DNA of 64,000 nucleotides, taken from positions 3,472,001-3,536,000 of the forward strand of contig NZ_CP066775.1 of the NCBI RefSeq assembly GCF_009754905.2, given 5' to 3'. Shown here piece by piece: positions 43,775 to 52,260 of the stretch (positions are counted from its first letter, which is position 1; each line of letters opens with the position of its first letter). The DNA is from Mucilaginibacter ginkgonis (GTDB lineage Bacteria > Bacteroidota > Bacteroidia > Sphingobacteriales > Sphingobacteriaceae). The notes below the pieces were generated by a model. It saw only the letters and a list, made by a program, of their open reading frames with translations. It ran no database searches and was not told the origin of the DNA. A program made the translations under genes and the position numbers.

Positions 43775-43826
43775 CTACGAGGTTGCCGCGTCGTTCCGAT
43801 TAATATCGGAACTCCTCGCAATGACA
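43775..43826. repeat. Right terminal inverted repeat of the GIY-YIG element
   Basis: CTACGAGGTTGCCGCG, then a small internal hairpin TTCCGAT-TAAT-ATCGGAA, then CTCCTCGCAATGACA. The outer arms are the exact inverse of the left repeat; the inner hairpin is absent from it. Confidence 0.85.
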
Positions 43827-43876
43827 TCTCGGTTTATGTCTTAACAAATTTGTAATCATCTAACAATCAACGGTCT

Positions 43877-44233
43877 TTACTCAGTATTTACAATGCCTTC
43901 CCTAACCTTCTTTGGCAAAGTCTTCACTACCTCGTCATAAGAATGGTCTATCATCCCTCTCAACTGTTTATCTGTAAGGTTGCCATCCATATAAACGGTG
44001 TTCCACATCTTTTTATTCATGTGGTAGCCGGGGATGACTTCGGGGTGCTGGTCGCGCAGTTCTACGGCTAGTTCGAGGTCGCATTTTACATTAAACCGGT
44101 TGCCTTCGCTTAGGCTTATAAGCAAAAAGATTTTGCCGGCTACTTTAAAAACCAGCGTGTCTTCACCAAATGGCAAGCCTTCGTCTGTCGAAGGTTTCCT
44201 AAGACAGTAATTGCGCAATGTTTCTACGTTCAC
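43877..44233 (-). CDS. MmcQ/YjbR-family protein
   Basis: A 118-residue protein of the MmcQ/YjbR family with a CyaY-like fold. Typical features are LRNYCLRKPSTDEGLPFGEDTLVFKV, LISLSEGNRFNVKCD and MWNTVYMDG. The family has a proposed DNA-binding role, but no firm function. The start is GTG at 44233 (MNVETLRNY). It stands alone between the GIY-YIG element and divergent pepT. Confidence 0.88.
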   Translation of the reverse strand: MNVETLRNYCLRKPSTDEGLPFGEDTLVFKVAGKIFLLISLSEGNRFNVKCDLELAVELRDQHPEVIPGYHMNKKMWNTVYMDGNLTDKQLRGMIDHSYDEVVKTLPKKVREGIVNTE

Positions 44234-44284
44234 CGGTTTTCTTTAAAATAATAATGCCCTAATTTGCACAAATATATTTACCCT

Positions 44285-45529
44285 ATGAGCATGCCTTTCA
44301 TTTTCACAGTAGCCGATCGCTTTTTGCGCTACGTAACCATAGATACTCAGAGCGACCCAAACTCGCCAACCTGCCCATCTACAGAAAAGCAAAAGAATTT
44401 GGGCAGGCTGCTAGTTCAAGAGCTAAAGGAAATTGGTATTGCCGATGCCGAATTGGATGATCATGGTTACGTATACGCCACCATTCCGTCTAATACAGAC
44501 AAAGATGTGCCTGTGCTATGCTTTTGCTCGCACATGGATACCTCGCCTGATTGCAGCGGCGAAAACGTGAAGCCAATTGTTCATAGTAATTACCAGGGTG
44601 AAGATTTGGTTTTGCCTGATGACAACAGCCAGGTGTTAAGACAAAAAGACCACCCCGATCTGAAGAACCAGATCGGCAATGATATTATCACCGCCAGCGG
44701 CACTACGTTGTTAGGTGCAGACAACAAAGCGGGTTTGGCGGAGATCATGGACGCGGCTTATCAATTAGTTAATCATCCCGAAATAAAGCACGGCAAGATC
44801 AGGATTTTGTTTACACCCGACGAGGAAATAGGCAGGGGAGTAGATAAGGTTGACATTACAAAACTGGGCGCCGAGGTTGGCTACACTATGGACGGTGAAA
44901 GCGCGGGGCATTTTGAAAACGAAACATTCTCTGCCGATGGTGCCAGGCTTACCATCAATGGCATTAGCGCCCATCCTGGCTTTGCGAAAGGTAACATGCA
45001 AAGCGCCATTAAAATTGCCGGTAAGATCATCGCCACATTACCCTTCGAACTATCGCCTGAGGGTACGGAAGGCATTGAAGGTTTTGTGCATCCTGTCGGA
45101 GTTTCGGGTCATGCCGAGCAAGCGGTTATTGACTTTATCATTCGCGACTTTGAAGATGATAAGTTGAAAGAACATGCTGATGTGATCAGGCAAATTGCAG
45201 ACAATGTTATCAGTGATTTCGCGGGAGCAACTTACCGGTTAGATATAAAAGAACAGTACCGCAATATGAAAAAGGTGCTTGACCAATACCCAAACATTAC
45301 TGACTATGGTTTGGAGGCCATCCAAAGGTCGGGGCTTACACCGCTGTTAAAAAGCATCCGTGGCGGCACAGATGGGTCGCGTTTATCTTTTATGGGTTTG
45401 CCATGCCCCAATATATTTGCCGGTGAACATGCCTTTCATGGTAAACAAGAGTGGGTTTCTGTTCAGGACATGCAGAAGGCTGTAGAGGTAATTATAAACC
45501 TGGTGCAGGTGTGGGAAGAGTATAGTTAG
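44285..45529 (+). CDS. pepT: Peptidase T (tripeptide aminopeptidase)
   Basis: A 414-residue M20B metallopeptidase that removes the N-terminal residue of tripeptides in the cytoplasm. Zinc ligands and catalytic residues are in CFCSHMDTSPD, GADNKAGLAEI, TPDEEIGRG and FAGEHAFHGKQEW. The dimerisation domain lies at about residues 210-320. The ATG at 44285 gives the family-like MPFIFTVADRFLRY start; a TTG seven codons upstream is less likely. Confidence 0.94.
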   Translation: MSMPFIFTVADRFLRYVTIDTQSDPNSPTCPSTEKQKNLGRLLVQELKEIGIADAELDDHGYVYATIPSNTDKDVPVLCFCSHMDTSPDCSGENVKPIVHSNYQGEDLVLPDDNSQVLRQKDHPDLKNQIGNDIITASGTTLLGADNKAGLAEIMDAAYQLVNHPEIKHGKIRILFTPDEEIGRGVDKVDITKLGAEVGYTMDGESAGHFENETFSADGARLTINGISAHPGFAKGNMQSAIKIAGKIIATLPFELSPEGTEGIEGFVHPVGVSGHAEQAVIDFIIRDFEDDKLKEHADVIRQIADNVISDFAGATYRLDIKEQYRNMKKVLDQYPNITDYGLEAIQRSGLTPLLKSIRGGTDGSRLSFMGLPCPNIFAGEHAFHGKQEWVSVQDMQKAVEVIINLVQVWEEYS

Positions 45530-45570
45530 ATATTGAAACCATCCCGTCCCGATAGCTATTGAAGATTTTC

Positions 45571-45648
45571 TCGGCACTCCAAAAGACAAGTCGCTGCATA
45601 AGCCGGATAATTAAACGAGTGGGGTGCCGAAACAAGTTCGGCATGACG
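45571..45648. repeat. Family C-like palindromic remnant
   Basis: TCGGCACTCC (45571-45580) is the inverse of GGGGTGCCGA (45621-45630), and TGCCGAA-ACAAG-TTCGGCA (45625-45643) forms a 7-bp hairpin followed by TGACG. It resembles the ACAAGTTTAGGAAGACA end of the element at 31154-31250. Confidence 0.5.
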
Positions 45649-45661
45649 TAAAGAAGACGCA

Positions 45662-46906
45662 TCAACTAAAGAACAATACCCCTAACGTTGCGATCAACGC
45701 GCCACCCATTACCACCGCCCCGATCTTTAAAAACTGCCATGCACTGCACATCAGGTTTTCGCGGCGGAGCGCAACAAGCCATAGGATGGTGGCAAGCGAG
45801 CCTGTTACAGAAAGGTTTGGCCCAAGGTCGACACCAATTAGTACAGCTTGCTTCACAATCCCCGGCAGGTGGCCAGATTGTACAATGTTCCCGGCAATAA
45901 GTCCGGCCGGCAGGTTATTGACCACGTTACAAACCAGTGCGATACCGATACCGCTTCCACAGGTTACCAATGTAATGCTATGCGCAGCGCCTGTACTGAT
46001 CATGGCTGTTATATCATGTATCAGTGGTGTTTTGTTCAATGCCTCTACGATAACGAACAGCCCTGCAACCAACGGCAACACCGACCACGATACCCCTTTG
46101 ATGATGGTGATGGGGTGTTGCTTTGATATCAAAACCACTATGCCGGATATGGTGACACCCACTATAATTGTTGGCAGACCCAATTGTAAGTTCAAGGCAG
46201 AAGCGATCAATAGCACTATTGCTGCTACACCAATGCCCCCAAGCGCTGTTTTACCTCCGGGACTAAGTTCGGGTACATCAATTTTATTTTCGATTGAGGT
46301 ACCAAGTTGTTTCCGCTGCGTGAATTTCAATAAAATGTAAGTGGCGATAATTGACACCACAGATGGCACTAAATATAGTGACAGCCATTGAGATAGCGCA
46401 GGCATATGCTCGCCATAGATTACCAGGTTTGCGGGGTTAGCTATCGGCAGCACAAACGAAGCGGCATTAGCAATAAAAGCGCATATCAATAGAAAGGGTA
46501 ATGGGTTTTTAACTTTCGCTGCTCGTGCCGCAGCTGCGACAGCCGGAGTAAGCACAACCGCGGTGGCATCGTTAGAAAGAAATACTGTAACAACAATTCC
46601 CACCAGGTATATTAAAAGAAATAGCCTGGCGGGCGAGCCTTTGGCGGCATTTGTGGCATGTGCTGCCAGCCAATCAAATAATCTGACTTCGCGAGAGGTT
46701 TCGGCCAGCAGCATCATTCCTGTCAGGAACAAATAAACATCCAAGCCTTTAGAGATGCCGTTTAGGCCATCCCTAAAAGAAATTTGTTGAAAGGTTATTA
46801 AAACTATAGATCCCAAAACAGGCCAAACTGCTTCGGGTAAGTGAAACGGGCGAATTAAAATTCCGGCTACGGCTAAAAAAGAGATTATAAAGATGAGGCT
46901 ATGCAT
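45662..46906 (-). CDS. ArsB/NhaD/SLC13-type ion transporter
   Basis: A 414-residue membrane carrier of the ion-transporter superfamily with about 11 helices. It shows LSNDATAVVLTP and PIANPANLVIYG in the first half, and NNLPAGLIAG with GVDLGPNLSVTGSLATILW in the second. These are the paired signature regions of ArsB-type arsenite pumps. No arsR, arsC or arsA is nearby, so the substrate could be arsenite or another anion. The ATG at 46906 (MHSLIFIISF) is preferred to a TTG six codons earlier. Confidence 0.82.
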   Translation of the reverse strand: MHSLIFIISFLAVAGILIRPFHLPEAVWPVLGSIVLITFQQISFRDGLNGISKGLDVYLFLTGMMLLAETSREVRLFDWLAAHATNAAKGSPARLFLLIYLVGIVVTVFLSNDATAVVLTPAVAAAARAAKVKNPLPFLLICAFIANAASFVLPIANPANLVIYGEHMPALSQWLSLYLVPSVVSIIATYILLKFTQRKQLGTSIENKIDVPELSPGGKTALGGIGVAAIVLLIASALNLQLGLPTIIVGVTISGIVVLISKQHPITIIKGVSWSVLPLVAGLFVIVEALNKTPLIHDITAMISTGAAHSITLVTCGSGIGIALVCNVVNNLPAGLIAGNIVQSGHLPGIVKQAVLIGVDLGPNLSVTGSLATILWLVALRRENLMCSAWQFLKIGAVVMGGALIATLGVLFFS

Positions 46907-46921
46907 AGGTGTGCATAACCA

Positions 46922-46929
46922 CAAATTTA
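46922..46929 (-). promoter_or_regulatory. -7 box (TAAATTTG) before the ArsB-like gene
   Basis: An exact TAnnTTTG on the minus strand overlapping the stop region of the tlpA-like gene. It ends 15 bases before the ATG at 46906. Confidence 0.35.
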
Positions 46930-48159
46930 TCCATGTGTTTTCTCTGCCAGCAGATCGTCAGTTAGTTTTTCAAAACCCGCAATAAATTCGGTGTAATAAT
47001 TACCGGTACCGGGGCCGCTAAAACCTGCATAGATCTTGCGCACGTTTCCACTTTTGTCAATGATCAAAGTGGTAGGAAAACCAATAAAATTACTGATGGC
47101 TGGCAAGCTTGCGGCAGTCTCTTTTTTGTCGTTTGTGTATCCTGTAATCAGCAACGGATAAGGGATGTTGAAGTGCTGTATCTCTCTTTCTAGAGATGCT
47201 TTAGACTTGTTAAAATCTTTTGTACGCTCGTAAGCCAGACCCAGAACTTCCACGCCGCGTGAATGATACTTTTTGTAATAGTCTACCAAGTAAGCGGTCT
47301 GGTCCATGCAGTTAGGGCACCATGATCCCATGATCTCTACAATTACTACCTTATCTTTGAACTGCGGGTCACTTAACGACACCTTTTTGCCATTTACATC
47401 AGGGAAAGAAAAGTCAAGTTTTTTATAACCCGGCGTTAACGCGGTAAGACTATATGCGTCGGGTAGTTTTGCTTTCTCATTTCGTACAGCGTTCCAGGCA
47501 GTTTTACTTGTATAACCTGCAAAAAACTGACCGTTGACCAGGGTATCCCTGCCTTTTAAATCGGCTTTGAACAGGAATGCGTGGCCTCCGTCGAAGCAGG
47601 ATAGCAGCAATTTGCCGCCATGAACGGTTCCCTCTAAATACCTGTAGTCGCCGGTAGTGGTCAGAAAGGTTCCCGTAACATTATCGCCGCTTTGTTTAAA
47701 TTCAGCAACTGTGGTATCCGGCTTATCGCCTTCAAATATTGCCGACCAGCGCCCCGTGACAATGCGTGGCTCTTTCGCATGTTTAAAGAAACGGTAGTCA
47801 AGGCCGGGCTTTGCATTAAAATCCATAGCCACATCTTTTTGCCCCAGGTGTTTTATCCATTTGCCTTGTAGTCCATGGTCGGCAAACTGTAGTTTAAATT
47901 CAGAATCGAATAAGGGCATTTTAATAAACACCGAGTCGCCGTCCTGCTTTATACTGTCAACCTTAAACCTTTCAGTACCGTTAAAGATCACCATCTGCTT
48001 ATGGCCCCCGGTATCCTTTATTTCAAAGTTAAAAGGAATGCCGTCACCGTTTTTTGTGGTTAACACACCGCGCCAAATACCTTTTTTAAGGTGATGCGGT
48101 TTTGTGCAGGCGCTAAATATAAGTGTAGCTGCCAGCAGCAGATATAGGCTTTTTTTCAT
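46927..48159 (-). CDS. TlpA-family thioredoxin-like lipoprotein
   Basis: A 410-residue lipoprotein with lipobox LIFSAC (Cys18). The first 240 residues form a beta-rich domain with no firm family. The C-terminal TlpA/AhpC-TSA domain (about 245-400) has VVIVEIMGSWCPNCMDQT, with the redox WCPNC motif, and FPTTLIIDKSG containing the cis-Pro. It is likely a periplasmic thiol-disulfide reductase for secreted proteins or cytochrome maturation; the partner is unknown. Confidence 0.88.
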   Translation of the reverse strand: MKKSLYLLLAATLIFSACTKPHHLKKGIWRGVLTTKNGDGIPFNFEIKDTGGHKQMVIFNGTERFKVDSIKQDGDSVFIKMPLFDSEFKLQFADHGLQGKWIKHLGQKDVAMDFNAKPGLDYRFFKHAKEPRIVTGRWSAIFEGDKPDTTVAEFKQSGDNVTGTFLTTTGDYRYLEGTVHGGKLLLSCFDGGHAFLFKADLKGRDTLVNGQFFAGYTSKTAWNAVRNEKAKLPDAYSLTALTPGYKKLDFSFPDVNGKKVSLSDPQFKDKVVIVEIMGSWCPNCMDQTAYLVDYYKKYHSRGVEVLGLAYERTKDFNKSKASLEREIQHFNIPYPLLITGYTNDKKETAASLPAISNFIGFPTTLIIDKSGNVRKIYAGFSGPGTGNYYTEFIAGFEKLTDDLLAEKTHG

Positions 48160-48203
48160 AGGATTTGAGATGTATGCATCTCAAAGGTAATAAATAGACA
48201 ATC

Positions 48204-49343
48204 TTATTTTAACACCTCGCGCGATATGACAATCTTCTGAATTTCTGATGTGCCTTCATATATCTGGGTGATCTTAGCGTCGCGCATTAGCCGTTCTACA
48301 TGGTACTCTTTAACAAAGCCGTAACCGCCATGTATTTGCACAGCCTCTGTGGTAACTTTCATGGCTGTTTCCGCAGCATAAAGTTTAGCCATGGCGCTGG
48401 CATGCCCGTATGGCTGATGATGGTCTTTTAACCATGCCGCCCGCAGACACAGCAGGCGCGCCGCCTCTATCTCGGTAGCCATATCGGCTAACTTAAATTG
48501 TATTGACTGATGCTCTGATAATTGCTTACCGAAGGTTTTGCGTTCTTTAGAATAAGCCAAAGCCAGCTCATAGGCACCCGCGGCAATACCCAAAGCCTGT
48601 GCAGCAATACCTATACGGCCGCCTTCCAAAGTCTTCATAGCGAATGAAAAACCAAAACCATCATCACCAATGCGGTTCTCTTTTGGCACTTTTACATCGC
48701 TGAACATAAGCGAGTGCGTGTCAGATCCACGGATGCCCATCTTATTTTCTTTGGGCCCAACTGTAAATCCTTCCATCCCCTTCTCAACAATAAAAGCGTT
48801 AATACCCTTGTGTTTTAATTCGGGATGCGTTTGGGCGATAACTATATAAACCGATGCAGAGTTACCGTTGGTTATCCAGTTTTTGGTGCCGTTCAACAGG
48901 TAGTAGTCGCCCTTGTCTTCGGCCGTGGTATGCTGCGAAGTGGCGTCAGAACCGGCCTCGGGCTCAGACAAACAAAAGGCACCGATGACCTCGCCTTTGG
49001 CCAGCGGTACCAGGTACTTTTCTTTTTGGGCTTCTGTGCCGTATTTTTCTATGCCGTAACAAACCAGGGAATTGTTTACCGAAACAACAACAGATGCGGA
49101 TGCGTCTACTTTAGACAACTCTTCCATAGCCAGTACATAAGAGATACTGTCCATGCCGCCACCGCCGTATTGAGGCGATACCATCATACCTAAAAAGCCA
49201 AGTTCGCCCAGGGCTTTAACCTGCTCTGCCGGAAATTTTTGATGTTCGTCGCGCTCTATAACGCCGGGTTTAAGTTCTTGCTGCGCAAAGTTGCGGGCAG
49301 CATCGCGTATCATTAATTGTTCTTCGGTATAATTAAAATCCAT
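48204..49343 (-). CDS. Acyl-CoA dehydrogenase (short-chain type)
   Basis: A 379-residue FAD-dependent enzyme catalysing alpha,beta-dehydrogenation of acyl-CoA. Features are GAFCLSEPEAGSDA, NGTKNWITNG, the RKTFGKQLSEHQSIQF segment and the C-terminal QIYEGTSEIQ with the catalytic Glu. Length and sequence resemble butyryl-CoA dehydrogenases. No etfAB or enoyl-CoA hydratase genes are adjacent. A possible promoter and operator lie in front of it (49364-49389). Confidence 0.93.
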   Translation of the reverse strand: MDFNYTEEQLMIRDAARNFAQQELKPGVIERDEHQKFPAEQVKALGELGFLGMMVSPQYGGGGMDSISYVLAMEELSKVDASASVVVSVNNSLVCYGIEKYGTEAQKEKYLVPLAKGEVIGAFCLSEPEAGSDATSQHTTAEDKGDYYLLNGTKNWITNGNSASVYIVIAQTHPELKHKGINAFIVEKGMEGFTVGPKENKMGIRGSDTHSLMFSDVKVPKENRIGDDGFGFSFAMKTLEGGRIGIAAQALGIAAGAYELALAYSKERKTFGKQLSEHQSIQFKLADMATEIEAARLLCLRAAWLKDHHQPYGHASAMAKLYAAETAMKVTTEAVQIHGGYGFVKEYHVERLMRDAKITQIYEGTSEIQKIVISREVLK

Positions 49344-49363
49344 GGTTTGTATTGGTTCAAAAT

Positions 49364-49389
49364 CAAATGTAATACTATGTATGCATAGT
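49364..49389 (-). promoter_or_regulatory. Candidate promoter and operator of the acyl-CoA dehydrogenase gene
   Basis: On the minus strand TACATTTG (49371-49364) fits the -7 consensus, 20 bases before the ATG. Directly upstream is ACTATG-TATG-CATAGT (49374-49389), a 6-bp inverted repeat placed where a repressor would block the promoter. Confidence 0.4.
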
Positions 49390-49403
49390 AAAAAGGTGTA
49401 AAC

Positions 49404-49431
49404 AAAAAAAGAGAGCTCTTGCGAAGCTCCC
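49404..49431 (-). terminator. Terminator-like hairpin on the minus strand upstream of the dehydrogenase gene
   Basis: GGGAGCT, loop TCGCAAG, AGCTCTC (one G-U), then TTTTTTT. It lies upstream of the predicted promoter, so it would end a separate minus-strand transcript or attenuate a longer leader. Confidence 0.55.
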
Positions 49432-49478
49432 TTTCCCCTAATTAATTTAAACTATTGATTAAACCCAAAACAAAGAAC

Positions 49479-49505
49479 AAAAAAACCTCAGCTTGGGCGT
49501 CTGAG
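49479..49505 (-). terminator. Second terminator-like hairpin on the minus strand
   Basis: CTCAG, loop ACGCCCAAG, CTGAG, then GTTTTTTTG on the minus strand. No annotated gene lies upstream of it on that strand, so it may end a small RNA. Confidence 0.4.
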
Positions 49506-49764
49506 AATTCAAAACTTAAATTCTTCTACAGTTAAAAAACGTTTTCTACAGGTAGATGCAGGGTCGTTTGTTTTTACTTGAGATGTAGAGTCGGGATGAT
49601 ATATACAAAAGTGAAGCCAAAAAAAATTTAGTTTCGTAACGAATATGATAGATACGATGAATAAAATTTTATTTTAACTTTAAATATGAGTTGTTAGCTA
49701 TAATAACAATCATAGCACTTGCAAAGCTGATACCTTTCATTAATTATGAGTTTACATACCCCTT

Positions 49765-50007
49765 ATGTTATTAACTGATTCTGAATATCTTACAACATCC
49801 GAGGAAGCGTTTAAGAAAAAAGTTGCACTACAGATCAAGCGCCTGCGTAAACAAAGCCAGGTTACACAAGATCAATTTTATAGCAAAACAAATATCAATA
49901 TTGCCCGCATAGAGTCAGGGAAAATTGATATCCGCCTGGATACTTTACGCAAGATCTGTTACTTTTTTGATGTTTCTTTAGCCGGATTTTTTGAGGGCAT
50001 CTATTAA
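49765..50007 (+). CDS. Small XRE-family helix-turn-helix regulator
   Basis: An 80-residue DNA-binding protein consisting almost only of an HTH_3 domain: VALQIKRLRKQSQVTQDQFY, then TNINIARIESGKIDIRLDTLRKICYFFDVSLAGFF. It has no effector domain. The ATG at 49765 follows a long non-coding gap. The target is not evident; the adjacent M13 peptidase gene or its own promoter are candidates. Confidence 0.85.
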   Translation: MLLTDSEYLTTSEEAFKKKVALQIKRLRKQSQVTQDQFYSKTNINIARIESGKIDIRLDTLRKICYFFDVSLAGFFEGIY

Positions 50008-50097
50008 TATTGACTACATTTAGTACCCAAGCCTGTTTCTAAATCCTATTTACTATACAGGCTCAAAAAAATCTGTACACAATTAACTACATTGTAT

Positions 50098-52146
50098 ATG
50101 AAAACAAACGTTTGTTTGTCATTTGCATTCGTAGCGGCCTCGCTTTTGGCTGCTTGTAAAAATGGAAACAATGATGCAAACTATGCTGCGCATGATGTGC
50201 TTATCAAAAACATCGACAGTACAGTAAGCCCCGGCGCCGATTTTAACAAATACGCCAATGGCGGCTGGATAAAGAAAAATCCTATTCCGGCTGCATATGC
50301 CCGCTGGGGCATTGGCAACTTAGTAAATGATGAGTTGCGCGACCGGCTTAAAAAAATTAATGAGGATGCTTTGAAAGCCAATGCCGCCAAGGGAAGTAAC
50401 ACCCAAAAGATCGGCGACTTTTACTATAGCGGTATGGATACCGTTGAAATTGAAAAGCAAGGTATCTCGCCGCTAAGTCCCGAATTAGCACAAATAGATA
50501 AGATAACAGACCTCAAAGGCCTGCTTGATGAATTTGCACACCTAAGCAACATGGGTGTAACCACGCCAATAGGCGCTTATGTTGGGCAGGACGCAAAGAA
50601 TAGTAATAAGATGATGCTCCAGCTGTATCAAAGCGGAATTGGCTTGCCTAACCGCGATTACTATTTTAACAAGGATGCGCAAAGTGTTAAGATAAGGACG
50701 GATTATCAGCAAACACATTTACCTGCAGTCTTGAAACTTTCGGGTCTGGAAACGGGTGCCGCAACTGCCGGTACCGCCAAAACTTATGCGCTTGAGCAAT
50801 TTTTAGCAGATAGCTCGCGCAAGCTTGAAGACCTGCGCGACCCCTATAAGAACTATAACAAAATGCCGCTTGCCGGACTGACTAAGCTGGTTCCGCAAAT
50901 CGATTGGAAGGATCTGTTCGACAAGATGGACTATAAAGGCGTGGACACCGTAATAGTTGGCCAGCCCGAATATTATCGTGCGTTATCTAAAGCATTAACT
51001 ACTTACAGCATTGCCGATTGGAAAGTTTATCTGCGTAAGAATTTGGTTTCTGAATTTAGCAACCAGTTAAGTAAACCGTTTCGGGATGAAAGTTTCCGTT
51101 TTTACGGCGGCGTGATATCTGGCCGCAAGGCGCAGTTGCCACGCTGGAAACAGGTGATAGATGCCGAGAACAGCCTGATGGGCGAAGTGCTGGGTCAGCT
51201 TTTTGTGAAAGAATATTTCCCGGCAAAAACCAAAGAGCGTTATGTGAAATTGGTTGATGCTATCCGTACCAGTTTTAAAGAGCATATCGAGAAACTGGAC
51301 TGGATGGGCCCGGAGACAAAGAAAAAGGCATTAGACAAGCTGTCTGCCGTTAATCCTAAGGTGGGTTATCCCGACAAATGGAAAGATTTTTCTGACTTGC
51401 AGATCGTCAAAAATCCATACGTGCGTAATGTGATCAATGCCAATGTCTTCTGGCATAAACGCGAAGCTGCTAAATTAGGCAAACCTGTAGACCGTACTGA
51501 ATGGGACATGACCCCGCAAACCTATAATGCGTATTACAACCCGTCTAATAATGAGATTGTATTGCCTGCCGCGCAGTTTACCATTCCGGGTGCACGGGAC
51601 GAGGACGTGGACGACGCGGTAGTGTATGGCTATGCGGCAGCATCAACCATCGGCCATGAAATAACGCACGGCTTTGACGACGAAGGCCGACAGTACGATG
51701 CTAAAGGTAATTTAAAGGCATGGTGGACGCCGCAGGATTCGGCTAAGTTTACCCAACGCGCGCAAGGCATCATCAACGAGTTTAATAACTTCGAAGTATT
51801 TGGCTTGCACGTTAACGGCAAAGCATCGCAGGGAGAAAACATTGCCGACTTGGGGGGTATAGTTATAGGTGTGGATGCATTTAAAAAGACAGAACAATAT
51901 AAAGAGGGCAAAAAGATAAACGGCCTAACCCCTATGCAGCGTTTCTTTCTAGGTTACGCCTTAGGCTGGCTAGGCCACGAGCGTGAAGAAGCGTTGAAGA
52001 ACCAGATAGTGACCGATGTTCACGCGCCTGCGTTTTTACGCGTTAACGGACCTATGAGCAACGTGCCCGAATTTTACGACGCTTTCCATATAAAGAAAGG
52101 CGACAAGATGTGGGTTGATCCGGATAAAAGGGTAAAGATCTGGTAA
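50098..52146 (+). CDS. M13-family metallopeptidase (neprilysin-like) lipoprotein
   Basis: A 682-residue secreted peptidase. The ATG at 50098 gives a lipoprotein signal with lipobox SLLAAC (Cys21). The M13_N domain covers about residues 40-420. The catalytic M13 domain has HEITHGFDDEGRQYD (HExxH, near residue 522) and the third zinc ligand Glu in GENIADLGG. The C-terminus ends DKRVKIW, as in neprilysins. It cleaves peptides outside the cytoplasm. Confidence 0.94.
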   Translation: MKTNVCLSFAFVAASLLAACKNGNNDANYAAHDVLIKNIDSTVSPGADFNKYANGGWIKKNPIPAAYARWGIGNLVNDELRDRLKKINEDALKANAAKGSNTQKIGDFYYSGMDTVEIEKQGISPLSPELAQIDKITDLKGLLDEFAHLSNMGVTTPIGAYVGQDAKNSNKMMLQLYQSGIGLPNRDYYFNKDAQSVKIRTDYQQTHLPAVLKLSGLETGAATAGTAKTYALEQFLADSSRKLEDLRDPYKNYNKMPLAGLTKLVPQIDWKDLFDKMDYKGVDTVIVGQPEYYRALSKALTTYSIADWKVYLRKNLVSEFSNQLSKPFRDESFRFYGGVISGRKAQLPRWKQVIDAENSLMGEVLGQLFVKEYFPAKTKERYVKLVDAIRTSFKEHIEKLDWMGPETKKKALDKLSAVNPKVGYPDKWKDFSDLQIVKNPYVRNVINANVFWHKREAAKLGKPVDRTEWDMTPQTYNAYYNPSNNEIVLPAAQFTIPGARDEDVDDAVVYGYAAASTIGHEITHGFDDEGRQYDAKGNLKAWWTPQDSAKFTQRAQGIINEFNNFEVFGLHVNGKASQGENIADLGGIVIGVDAFKKTEQYKEGKKINGLTPMQRFFLGYALGWLGHEREEALKNQIVTDVHAPAFLRVNGPMSNVPEFYDAFHIKKGDKMWVDPDKRVKIW

Positions 52147-52152
52147 GCATTT

Positions 52153-52253
52153 GATGTGCTAATCTGCAAATGAAAAGAAGTGCCGTTGATTGAATAATAA
52201 ATATCTGCACTTTCAAAAATTTGCACATTTGCACATCATCAAATCTGCACATC
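52153..52253. repeat. TTTGCACAT-type repeats with inverted ends before pnuC
   Basis: GATGTGCTAATCTGCAAATG (52153-52172) is a near-inverse of CATTTGCACATC (52226-52237). TTTGCACAT is repeated, and AATCTGCACATC (52242-52253) follows. They fill the 114-base gap between the M13 gene and pnuC. Confidence 0.5.
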
Positions 52254-52260
52254 GAAGACA

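Larger units (their letters stand above)
49344..49764. other. 421-base gap between acyl-CoA dehydrogenase and XRE genes
   Basis: It holds a candidate promoter and palindrome for the dehydrogenase gene and two terminator-like hairpins on the minus strand (49404-49431 and 49479-49505). The remainder (49506-49764) is A+T-rich; I see no gene in it. Confidence 0.6.

Noticed and set aside
45662..46906. Arsenic resistance operon
   Set aside because: No arsR, arsA or arsC in the surroundings; only a single ArsB-like carrier is present.
50030..50063. Terminator after the XRE gene (AGCCTGT / ACAGGCT)
   Set aside because: Short stem with a 20-base loop and no T run in the gene's direction.
52147..52260. 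Riboswitch upstream of pnuC
   Set aside because: The gap is only 114 bases and is made of TTTGCACAT repeats; no conserved riboswitch core was recognised.
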